5,558 nucleotides of DNA, taken from NCBI GenBank assembly GCA_934359535.1, contig CAKRLN010000158.1, positions 1 to 5,558 of the forward strand. Reading direction: 5' to 3'. The notes below the pieces were generated by a model. That model did no database searches. It was not told the origin of the DNA and worked only from the letters and a program-made list of their open reading frames with translations. Made by a program: the position numbers and the translations under genes. Source of the DNA: an uncultured Lachnospiraceae bacterium (GTDB lineage Bacteria > Bacillota > Clostridia > Lachnospirales > Lachnospiraceae). Below, in pieces: positions 1-5,006 of the stretch; positions within the stretch are counted from its first letter, which is position 1, and each line of letters starts with the position of its first letter.

Positions 1-96
1 ACGTAGCGAAAGCGTGTCTTCGAAGATTTTTGTCACTTTGAACAATAAAATGTGAGTAAAAGAGAGTTTCGCAATTGACTAATTCTTAACAGATGC

Positions 97-103
97 AAAG
101 GAG
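97..103 (+). promoter_or_regulatory. Shine-Dalgarno site that decides the ECF S-component start
   Basis: AAAGGAG lies 10 nt before ATG 114. The alternative in-frame ATG at 93 directly abuts this site and has no good ribosome binding site of its own, so the shorter protein is preferred. Confidence 0.75.
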
Positions 104-113
104 TTATAGTTTT

Positions 114-695
114 ATGAGAAACGAAAAAGTTTACAAACTGACATTGACTGCACTGATGGCAGCCTTATCCTATGTAGTGTTCACCTTCCTTCAGATTAAG
201 GTTACACTTCCAGGAGGAGATGCAACCTCCTTCCACCTCGGCAATGCGGTCTGCGTACTTGGCGCACTGTTGATCGGCGGAGTATACGGTGGAATTGGTG
301 GAGCCATTGGTATGACGATCGGAGATCTTTTAGATCCGATTTATATCATTTACGCACCAAAGACCTTCATCTTAAAATTCTGCATCGGACTCATCACCGG
401 ACTGATTGCACATAAGATTGGAAAGATCTCTACCTCCAATGACAACAAGCATGTTTTCAAATGGACATTGATCGCTTCGGTATGCGGAATGGCATTTAAC
501 GTTGTATTCGATCCATTATTCGGTTATTTCTACAAACGTGTTCTGTTAGGAAAACCGGCTGCTGAAGTTACACTTGCATGGAATATCACAACAACAAGTG
601 TAAATGCTGTCATCTCTGTAATTGCCGCGGTTGCAATCTACATGGCACTCCGCCCGGCACTGAAGAAATCGAATTTATTCCTGGAATTAAAATGA
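114..695 (+). CDS. ECF transporter S component, substrate unknown
   Basis: Probable substrate-binding membrane subunit (S component) of an energy-coupling factor vitamin or micronutrient importer, which would work with the shared EcfT and EcfA ATPase subunits encoded elsewhere. The 193-residue protein is very hydrophobic, with about six membrane segments, and has the usual length for the family. Residues 13-17 (ALMAA) near the start of helix 1 give the small-xxx-small pattern S components use to dock on EcfT. The stretch FHLGNAVCVLGALLIGG (about 40-56), followed by a glycine-rich GGIGGAIG and GDLLDP, resembles the Pfam ECF S-component groups (ECF-ribofla_trS or ECF_trnsprt). I start at ATG 114 because AAAGGAG at 97-103 lies 10 nt upstream; the in-frame ATG at 93 would run into that site. 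The gene is convergent with mnmA and ends just before a strong terminator. No linked biosynthetic gene or riboswitch reveals the substrate. The family call is fairly secure; the substrate is unknown. Confidence 0.85.
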   Translation: MRNEKVYKLTLTALMAALSYVVFTFLQIKVTLPGGDATSFHLGNAVCVLGALLIGGVYGGIGGAIGMTIGDLLDPIYIIYAPKTFILKFCIGLITGLIAHKIGKISTSNDNKHVFKWTLIASVCGMAFNVVFDPLFGYFYKRVLLGKPAAEVTLAWNITTTSVNAVISVIAAVAIYMALRPALKKSNLFLELK

Positions 696-699
696 TGAT

Positions 700-750
700 A
701 TAAAAGTCAAAAAGGGAAGTCCTGCATGGACTTCCCTTTTTGACTTTTAT
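700..750. terminator. Long perfect hairpin, bidirectional intrinsic terminator
   Basis: Positions 700-722 are perfectly complementary to 728-750 (23 bp) around the loop TGCAT. The stem has a GC-rich core (GGGAAGTCC) flanked by A-runs on the left arm and T-runs on the right. It begins 4 nt after the ECF S-component stop, so it almost certainly ends that transcript. A-runs on one arm and T-runs on the other allow function on either strand, so it was probably also the mnmA operon terminator before the 130-bp element landed between them. The U-tract is partly inside the stem. Confidence 0.85.
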
Positions 751-758
751 CTGTAATT
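751..758. repeat. Left 8-bp target site duplication (CTGTAATT)
   Basis: CTGTAATT is repeated exactly at 889-896, directly outside the opposite end of the MITE. Bases beyond the octamer do not match, so the duplication is exactly 8 bp. Confidence 0.8.
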
Positions 759-769
759 GTAACTATTCA
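759..769 (+). repeat. Left terminal inverted repeat of the MITE
   Basis: GTAACTATTCA is an exact 11-bp inverted match to 878-888. Beyond position 11 the two ends diverge. Confidence 0.85.
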
Positions 770-790
770 GAACCCTACCCATACATTCGC

Positions 791-812
791 AAAAACGCAC
801 GATAAATCGTGC
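791..812 (-). terminator. Terminator-like hairpin inside the MITE, in the mnmA direction
   Basis: Read on the minus strand, GCACGAT and ATCGTGC form a 6-7 bp GC-rich stem with a tiny loop (812-797), followed by G and then five T (795-791). This fits a short intrinsic terminator located 84 nt past the mnmA stop. The T-run is short and interrupted by G on both sides, so efficiency is uncertain. Confidence 0.45.
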
Positions 813-877
813 TTTCTCACTGCGATGCAGCTAATTTTGCTCATATATGGGGCGGTGACTCTATTCGAGCCACCTTA

Positions 878-888
878 TGAATAGTTAC
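878..888 (-). repeat. Right terminal inverted repeat of the MITE
   Basis: TGAATAGTTAC on the plus strand reads GTAACTATTCA on the minus strand, identical to the left end at 759-769. Confidence 0.85.
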
Positions 889-896
889 CTGTAATT
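889..896. repeat. Right 8-bp target site duplication, touching the mnmA stop codon
   Basis: CTGTAATT matches 751-758. Its last base (896) is the final base of the minus-strand mnmA TAA stop, so the element entered at the very end of the gene without changing the protein. Confidence 0.8.
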
Positions 897-1981
897 TATA
901 ATGTACCGCCGCACAACACATGATCCCCATCATAAAAGACTGCGGCCTGACCTGGTGTAATCGCACGCTGCGGTTCCTCAAATACACAACGGATTCTGCC
1001 ATCCGGCTCCGTATAGATCCGGCATGGTGCACCCTTATGTGAATAACGGATTTTGCCTATGGCCGGAATTCCTTGCGGATGTGCTTCCATCTCGGACTGC
1101 TCCATTGCCATATAGTTGACATTTTCCACATAACAGGTATCCGTAAAAAGCTCCTCGGAACAGCAGATCACAACCTCATTGGTCTGTGGACGGATCTCTT
1201 TTACAAAAAGCGGCGTCTCCGCTGTAATTCCAAGTCCCTTACGCTGGCCGATCGTATAATGGATAATTCCCCGGTGTTGGCCAAGGATATTGCCCTTTGT
1301 ATCAACAAAATTGCCCGGCAGACTCTTCTTTCCGGTCTCTTTCTCGATAAAGGCAGCGTAATCGTGATCCGGCACAAAGCAGATATCCTGACTGTCATGC
1401 TTTGCGGCAACCGGAAGTCCGATCTCTTCTGCAATCTTGCGGATCTGTGGCTTCTCATAAGCCCCAACCGGCATAAGTGTCCGGGAAAGCTGCGCCTGTG
1501 TCAGATTGTAAAGTGCGTACGTCTGATCCTTTGCTGCTGTTACGGAATTCTGTATCGTATATCTGCCATTCGGAAGCTGCTTGATCCGGGCATAATGACC
1601 GGTTGCAATATAGTCTGCACCAATCTCCATGGAACGGTGCAAAAGGGACTCCCACTTCACATAGCGGTTACACGCAATACATGGATTCGGGGTATGTCCT
1701 TTTCCATATTCCTCTACAAAATAATCAATGACCTGTTTCTGGAAATCCGCGCGGAAATTCATCACATAATATGGAATTCCAAGAATATCTGCCACCCTTC
1801 TTGCATCGTCAACCGCAGATAAACCACAGCAGCCTCCATTGCAGGACTGCTCAAATACATTTTCCTCCTGCCAGATCTGCATGGTTACACCGATCACATC
1901 ATATCCCTGCTCTTTCAGCAGATATGCCGCAACCGATGAATCCACACCACCTGACATTCCAACAACAACCTTTTCTTTCAT
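896..1981 (-). CDS. mnmA: tRNA-specific 2-thiouridylase MnmA
   Basis: Cytoplasmic enzyme that adenylates and then thiolates U34 in tRNAs for Lys, Glu and Gln, making the s2U base. At 361 residues it is full length for the family. The N-terminal PP-loop SGGVDSS (residues 10-16) binds ATP. Cys101 in NPCIACN and Cys201 in DSQDICFVPD are the expected catalytic pair: nucleophile and persulfide carrier. ATGHYAR (126-132) and YTIGQRKGLG (242-251) are further family hallmarks, and the C-terminal part forms the usual beta-barrel domain. The start is 7 nt after the nifU stop; a weak GAGGA lies within the last nifU codons about 14 nt upstream, so translational coupling is likely. It follows nifS and nifU, so NifS is the probable sulfur donor. 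The TAA stop abuts the MITE target duplication, but the reading frame looks intact. Confidence 0.97.
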   Translation of the reverse strand: MKEKVVVGMSGGVDSSVAAYLLKEQGYDVIGVTMQIWQEENVFEQSCNGGCCGLSAVDDARRVADILGIPYYVMNFRADFQKQVIDYFVEEYGKGHTPNPCIACNRYVKWESLLHRSMEIGADYIATGHYARIKQLPNGRYTIQNSVTAAKDQTYALYNLTQAQLSRTLMPVGAYEKPQIRKIAEEIGLPVAAKHDSQDICFVPDHDYAAFIEKETGKKSLPGNFVDTKGNILGQHRGIIHYTIGQRKGLGITAETPLFVKEIRPQTNEVVICCSEELFTDTCYVENVNYMAMEQSEMEAHPQGIPAIGKIRYSHKGAPCRIYTEPDGRIRCVFEEPQRAITPGQAAVFYDGDHVLCGGTL

Positions 1982-1988
1982 GGAACGA

Positions 1989-2426
1989 TTAATATTCCTC
2001 TTCTTCTTCTTTCTCGCTGATATCGTTGACGGGTCTCTCTAAGCCTTCAATCTTGATATGGTTTCTCTCTGCATAATCCCATAATGCTGCATGAATTGCT
2101 TCCTCTGCAAGCAGGGAACAGTGAACCTTTACTGGTGGAAGTCCGTCTAATGCTTCCATAACTGCTTTATTTGTAACCTCAAGAGCCTCCTGGATCGTCT
2201 TGCCCTTAACAAGCTCCGTTGCCATGCTGCTTGTTGCAACTGCTGCACCGCATCCAAAGGTTTTGAACTTGGCCTCCTGAATAATTCCGTTGTCATCAAT
2301 GTCAAGATACATTCTCATGATGTCTCCGCATTTTGCATTACCAACGGTTCCGACACCACTTGGGTTCTCCATCTCGCCGACATTTCTTGGATTATTAAAA
2401 TGGTCCATGACTTTCTCACTGTACAT
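1989..2426 (-). CDS. nifU: Fe-S cluster assembly scaffold, NifU/IscU type
   Basis: Scaffold on which NifS-derived sulfur and iron are assembled into a cluster before transfer to client proteins. The 145-residue protein is a single IscU-like domain without the additional ferredoxin and C-terminal domains of nitrogen-fixation NifU; it matches the clostridial NifU type. Cluster ligands are Cys33 and Asp35 in AKCGD, Cys59 in FGCGAA and Cys103, preceded by His102, in VHCSLLAEEA. LPPVK at 96-100 matches the motif by which proteobacterial IscU binds the chaperone HscA. The tail (139-145) is strongly acidic and dispensable-looking. A consensus AGGAGG (2438-2443) precedes the start by 11 nt, and nifS ends 20 nt upstream, so the two are co-transcribed. 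The family call is very secure; the symbol iscU would be an equally valid name. Confidence 0.96.
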   Translation of the reverse strand: MYSEKVMDHFNNPRNVGEMENPSGVGTVGNAKCGDIMRMYLDIDDNGIIQEAKFKTFGCGAAVATSSMATELVKGKTIQEALEVTNKAVMEALDGLPPVKVHCSLLAEEAIHAALWDYAERNHIKIEGLERPVNDISEKEEEEEY

Positions 2427-2446
2427 AATTTGTTTTTCCTCCTGAA

Positions 2447-3631
2447 TTACTCTTTATGGTTTTTTACAAAATCTTCATATAATGGAGACATGCTGCGCAG
2501 ACGCTCAATAATTCCCTTCAACTTGTCCACGGTATAATCAATATCTTCTTTGGTTGTCTGCTCAGACAGAGTCAGACGTAACGATCCATGTGCGATCTCA
2601 TGCGGCAGACCGATTGCAAGCAGTACATGGGAAGGATCAAGTGATCCGGATGTACATGCAGATCCGCTGCTTCCGCAGATTCCATTCTGGTCAAGCAGAA
2701 TCAGCATGGATTCTCCCTCGATAAACCGGAAACAGAAGTTCGCATTATTTGGAAGGCGGTTTGTCTCATGTCCGTTTAATCTTGTGTATGGAATCTCATC
2801 TAATACACGCTTGATCAGGTAATCACGCAGCTCCGAAACCTGCTTGATCGTATTATCCATATTAGCCTTTGCAAGCTCTGCTGCTTTTCCCATTCCCACA
2901 ATACCTGGAACATTATGTGTTCCAGCTCTTCTGCGGCGCTCCTGTGCCCCGCCATGAATAAAGGAACGGATTTTTACGCCCTTACGGATATACATGATTC
3001 CGATTCCCTTCGGTCCATGGATCTTATGACCACTTGCACTTAACATGTCAATGTTCATCTCATCCACATTGATCGGAATATGTGCAAATGCCTGTACCGC
3101 ATCTGTATGGAACAATACATCATGCTTTCTTGCAATTGCACCAATCTCCTTTAATGGCTGGATCGTTCCGATCTCATTGTTTGCTGCCATTACGGAAATC
3201 AGAATGGTATCCGGGCGGATCGCAGCCTCTAACTCATCCAGCTTGATCGTTCCCTTCTCGTCTACATCAATATATGTGATCTCATATCCACGCTTCTCAA
3301 GATATTCGCAGGTATGCAGAATTGCATGATGCTCAATCTTGGATGTGATAATATGCTTTCCTTTTTTCTCATATGCCTCAGCAGTTGCAACAAGCGCCCA
3401 GTTGTCAGACTCACTTCCACCACCTGTGAAATAAATCTCATCTGATTGTGCACCGATCAGATCTGCAATCGTGCTTCTTGACTGGTCTACTGCTTTCTTT
3501 GCCTCATTTGCAAAGCTGTAGATTGCAGATGGATTGCCATAATGCTCTGTGAAAAATGGTAACATTGCATCTAACACCTGTGGATACACCTGTGTAGTTG
3601 CTGCGTTATCTAAATAAATTAAACGATTCAT
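2447..3631 (-). CDS. nifS: Cysteine desulfurase, NifS/IscS class
   Basis: PLP-dependent enzyme that converts L-cysteine to alanine and holds the released sulfur as a cysteine persulfide for delivery to acceptors. The 394-residue protein is full length and belongs to group I. Visible residues are the N-terminal YLDNAATT (6-13), His101 of EHHA for cofactor stacking, Asp177 and Gln180 in HTDAVQ for the pyridine ring, and Lys203 in SASGHKIHGPKG as the Schiff-base lysine. Catalytic Cys326 lies in the extended loop SSGSACTSGS (321-330), typical of IscS/NifS rather than SufS. AAGGA (3640-3644) precedes the ATG by 8 nt. It has its own near-consensus promoter and heads nifS-nifU-mnmA, so it probably supplies both the scaffold and the tRNA thiolase. 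No nif nitrogenase genes are present, so a housekeeping Fe-S role is inferred. Confidence 0.97.
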   Translation of the reverse strand: MNRLIYLDNAATTQVYPQVLDAMLPFFTEHYGNPSAIYSFANEAKKAVDQSRSTIADLIGAQSDEIYFTGGGSESDNWALVATAEAYEKKGKHIITSKIEHHAILHTCEYLEKRGYEITYIDVDEKGTIKLDELEAAIRPDTILISVMAANNEIGTIQPLKEIGAIARKHDVLFHTDAVQAFAHIPINVDEMNIDMLSASGHKIHGPKGIGIMYIRKGVKIRSFIHGGAQERRRRAGTHNVPGIVGMGKAAELAKANMDNTIKQVSELRDYLIKRVLDEIPYTRLNGHETNRLPNNANFCFRFIEGESMLILLDQNGICGSSGSACTSGSLDPSHVLLAIGLPHEIAHGSLRLTLSEQTTKEDIDYTVDKLKGIIERLRSMSPLYEDFVKNHKE

Positions 3632-3649
3632 AATTGTTATCCTTCTTTC

Positions 3650-3671
3650 TAATTCCTACCTGTACACTAGG
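3650..3671. promoter_or_regulatory. Second candidate Rrf2/IscR operator, just downstream of the nifS start point
   Basis: A second CCTA-N9-TAGG (3655-3671) with the same TAATTCCTA half sits 46 bp from the first, at roughly +6 to +22 of the predicted transcript. Two copies of one spaced inverted repeat around a single promoter are unlikely to be chance, but the binding protein is inferred. Confidence 0.55.
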
Positions 3672-3682
3672 TTATATTCTAT

Positions 3683-3711
3683 ATCATATACCCCTTAATT
3701 CCTATTGTCAA
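3683..3711 (-). promoter_or_regulatory. Sigma-A promoter of nifS-nifU-mnmA
   Basis: On the minus strand a perfect -35 TTGACA (3711-3706) and a -10 TATGAT (3688-3683) are separated by 17 nt, predicting a start near 3676. The promoter lies 52 nt before the nifS ATG and only 15 bp after the upstream YoaK-like stop. This is a near-consensus element, so regulation is most likely by repression. Confidence 0.85.
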
Positions 3712-3717
3712 GGTAGG
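3696..3717. promoter_or_regulatory. Candidate Rrf2/IscR operator over the nifS -35 and spacer
   Basis: CCTA-N9-TAGG (3701-3717) is an inverted repeat that overlaps the -35 box and part of the spacer. It is preceded by TAATT so that TAATTCCTA (3696-3704) recurs exactly at 3650-3658. The position would block RNA polymerase. Assignment to the neighbouring Rrf2 protein is inferred from repetition and gene context. Confidence 0.55.
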
Positions 3718-3725
3718 GAATGTTT

Positions 3726-4436
3726 TTAATGAAGTACATCTGCCTTTGCGGCTCTCTTTTCTTCCCGTTCTTCCTTCTCACGGTCAATAAACATCATGAG
3801 AAATGCAAATATAAGAATTACCGATGCCAGACGGATCGCATGCTCTGCCGCTATTCTGACACAGATATTACCGATTACAGCACCTAATACAAAGCATAAT
3901 ATGATTCCGTAATAAAGTAAACCTTTTCTTATAAATTTTCCCTGTTTTGTATGTAGATATTCACATAGATTCTGTGTGCCGCTTCTTAAATTTCCAATAC
4001 ACATTGTCGTTGCAATTCCGTTTCCATGGATTTTGCGGAAGCTTTCTACCTGAATTCCACAGGCAAACGAGGTCAGGCTGTTGGCAGGCAGGTTCATATC
4101 CTGCGACATGAAACTTACAGCGAACAAAATAACGGCTTCAAAAAGAACAGCTAACTGCCTCCAGTGGATCGTCTGGTATTCCCTTAGTACAAATTTAACA
4201 ACGTCTGAAAGGGCAATCCCTGCTGCAAAAGCCACCACCGGGCAGAGATACCGCAGTGCAAGCGACCATTCGCCCTGTGACACATGAATTCCAAATAAAA
4301 GCATGTTTCCTGTCTGGGCATTCGCAAACACTTCTCCTCTGCAGATATACGAATATGCATCCATAAATCCACCGGCAAGCGCCAGCACAATCCCAAGCTC
4401 AAGTGATTCTGACATCTGGGTTTTTCTTCTGTTCAT
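3726..4436 (-). CDS. YoaK/DUF1275 family membrane protein
   Basis: Integral membrane protein of 236 residues, the normal size for DUF1275, a family whose transport or other function is not established. Around six hydrophobic segments are visible (roughly 13-30, 60-84, 94-110, 117-134, 172-194 and 199-217). Family motifs are GGFMDAYSY (22-30), ANAQTGN (38-44), the SFACGIQ segment near 123-129 and a second GN motif, TMCIGNLRSG (144-153). The C-terminus (218-232) is highly charged and probably cytoplasmic. AAAGGA ends 9 nt before ATG 4436, supporting this start over the internal Met8. It begins 19 nt after the Rrf2 stop, so it is likely co-transcribed with the regulator. Its place between the regulator and nifS is unusual. 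The family call is good; no specific substrate can be given. Confidence 0.85.
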   Translation of the reverse strand: MNRRKTQMSESLELGIVLALAGGFMDAYSYICRGEVFANAQTGNMLLFGIHVSQGEWSLALRYLCPVVAFAAGIALSDVVKFVLREYQTIHWRQLAVLFEAVILFAVSFMSQDMNLPANSLTSFACGIQVESFRKIHGNGIATTMCIGNLRSGTQNLCEYLHTKQGKFIRKGLLYYGIILCFVLGAVIGNICVRIAAEHAIRLASVILIFAFLMMFIDREKEEREEKRAAKADVLH

Positions 4437-4455
4437 ATCCTTACTTCCTTTGATA

Positions 4456-4890
4456 TTAAATTACATACTGACCATTTTTCTCACTCTGCCAGTTGATGAG
4501 GTCTGCAAGCGTAATATTGTCTACAACACCATTGACCGCATCATTGATCTTCTTGTATACAATCGCTGTAACGCAGGCATCTGCATGGTCGCACACAATC
4601 TCATCATCCTCAATGCACGATACCGGTGCAAGGCTTCCCTCCGTAAGCCGCAGAATCATGCCTACCGTATATTCCTCCGGCACCTTCCGGAGCAGATATC
4701 CACCCTGTGCACCGCGTACACTGCGCACATAACCGGCCTTATGGAGCACAGAAATGATCTGTTCCAGATATTTATCCGAAATTCCCTGACGCTGTGCAAC
4801 ATCCTTTAAGCTTACCGGCTTTCCATTACTATTCATTGCAAGATCAATCATAAGCCGCAACGCATATCTTCCTTTAGTTGAAATCTTCAT
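4456..4890 (-). CDS. Rrf2-family transcriptional regulator, IscR-like
   Basis: DNA-binding regulator, probably the Fe-S-responsive repressor of the genes downstream. The 144-residue protein starts MKISTKGRYALRLMIDLA, the hallmark N-terminus of Rrf2 winged-helix proteins; the recognition region (ISDKYLEQIISVLHKAGYV) and the wing (VRGAQGGYLL) follow. Counting from ATG 4890, Cys92, Cys100 and Cys106 fall where IscR has its cluster cysteines (92, 98 and 104 in E. coli), but the first gap is two residues longer. His102 lies between the last two. A GTG at 4899 would extend the protein by three residues, but it is part of the perfect Shine-Dalgarno GAGGTGAT (4902-4895), so ATG 4890 is the start. The YoaK-like gene follows by 19 nt, then nifS. 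An IscR-type role is favoured over CymR or NsrR because of the cysteines and neighbours, though ligand binding is inferred. Confidence 0.9.
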   Translation of the reverse strand: MKISTKGRYALRLMIDLAMNSNGKPVSLKDVAQRQGISDKYLEQIISVLHKAGYVRSVRGAQGGYLLRKVPEEYTVGMILRLTEGSLAPVSCIEDDEIVCDHADACVTAIVYKKINDAVNGVVDNITLADLINWQSEKNGQYVI

Positions 4891-4894
4891 TCTT

Positions 4895-4902
4895 ATCACC
4901 TC
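4895..4902 (-). promoter_or_regulatory. Shine-Dalgarno site that decides the rrf2 start
   Basis: GAGGTGAT on the minus strand is perfectly complementary to the 16S 3' end, with GAGG ending 8 nt before ATG 4890. It contains the GTG that would otherwise look like an earlier start. Confidence 0.8.
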
Positions 4903-4913
4903 TATAAAATTAT

Positions 4914-4930
4914 ATTTCCTACATTTCCTA
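4914..4930. promoter_or_regulatory. Tandem TAGGAAAT repeats in the rrf2 5' leader, candidate autoregulatory site
   Basis: The octamer TAGGAAAT (minus strand) occurs twice with a 9-bp period (4930-4923 and 4921-4914), directly at the predicted transcript start. It matches TAGGAATT found twice around the nifS promoter, differing at one base. This would place the regulator on its own promoter; binding is inferred. Confidence 0.5.
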
Positions 4931-4941
4931 GTAGCTTACTA
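4929..4941. repeat. Short palindrome overlapping the rrf2 -10 and start point
   Basis: TAGTA and TACTA form an inverted repeat with a 3-bp centre (GCT), overlapping the -10 hexamer. It could contribute to operator recognition together with the adjacent TAGGAAAT repeats, but it has no counterpart at nifS. Confidence 0.35.
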
Positions 4942-4966
4942 TACTTTATAGATTTTCGATTGTCAA
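4938..4966 (-). promoter_or_regulatory. Sigma-A promoter of the rrf2 gene
   Basis: On the minus strand a perfect -35 TTGACA (4966-4961) and a -10 TATAGT (4943-4938) are separated by 17 nt, predicting a transcript start near 4931, about 41 nt before the ATG. No clear intrinsic terminator separates this promoter from the upstream nudC-type gene. Confidence 0.83.
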
Positions 4967-5006
4967 CCTGAAATCGTGCTCTTTTCCCGGTATTCTTAAG
5001 CTTTTT

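Larger units (their letters stand above)
759..888. mobile_element. 130-bp MITE, probably mobilised by an IS66-family element
   Basis: The left end GTAACTATTCA (759-769) is the exact reverse complement of the right end TGAATAGTTAC (878-888). The identical octamer CTGTAATT flanks both ends (751-758 and 889-896), which is the signature of a target duplication. The element is 130 bp, carries no coding sequence and contains two internal hairpins (797-812 and 854-874). Ends beginning GTAA together with an 8-bp duplication are typical of the IS66 family, so the likely source is an IS66-like transposase elsewhere in the genome. The insertion is visible directly; the family assignment is inferred from end sequence and duplication length. 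Confidence 0.8.

Noticed and set aside
38..80. Promoter for the ECF S-component gene (TTGAAC at 38-43, TAAAAT at 46-51, TTGACT at 75-80)
   Set aside because: None of the -35-like hexamers has a credible -10 box at 16-18 bp, and TAAAAT has no -35 at the right distance; the promoter may lie left of the window.
1..92. Possible riboswitch or terminator in the leftmost bases (GC-GAAA-GC mini-hairpin at 6-13; TCTTCGAAGA palindrome followed by five T at 17-31; GCGAAA and TTTCGC pairing at 6-11 and 67-72)
   Set aside because: Stems are only 2-6 bp, none matches a riboswitch consensus I can recognise, and the upstream part is cut off by the window edge.
93..113. Seven-residue N-terminal extension of the ECF S component from ATG 93
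   Set aside because: The ATG directly abuts the AAAGGAG ribosome binding site used by ATG 114, so initiation at 114 is more plausible.
1073..1822. Long plus-strand open frame of 249 codons opposite mnmA
   Set aside because: It is entirely antisense to a fully conserved mnmA, has a cysteine-rich, low-complexity-like composition with no recognisable domain, and lacks its own context; it is a shadow of the real gene.
4303..4809. Plus-strand open frame of 168 codons across the YoaK-like and rrf2 genes
   Set aside because: It lies antisense to two well-supported genes, spans their junction and resembles no family I recognise.
4967..5006. Terminator between the nudC-type gene and rrf2
   Set aside because: Only a 6-bp CTTAAG palindrome is visible, and no T-run follows on the minus strand.
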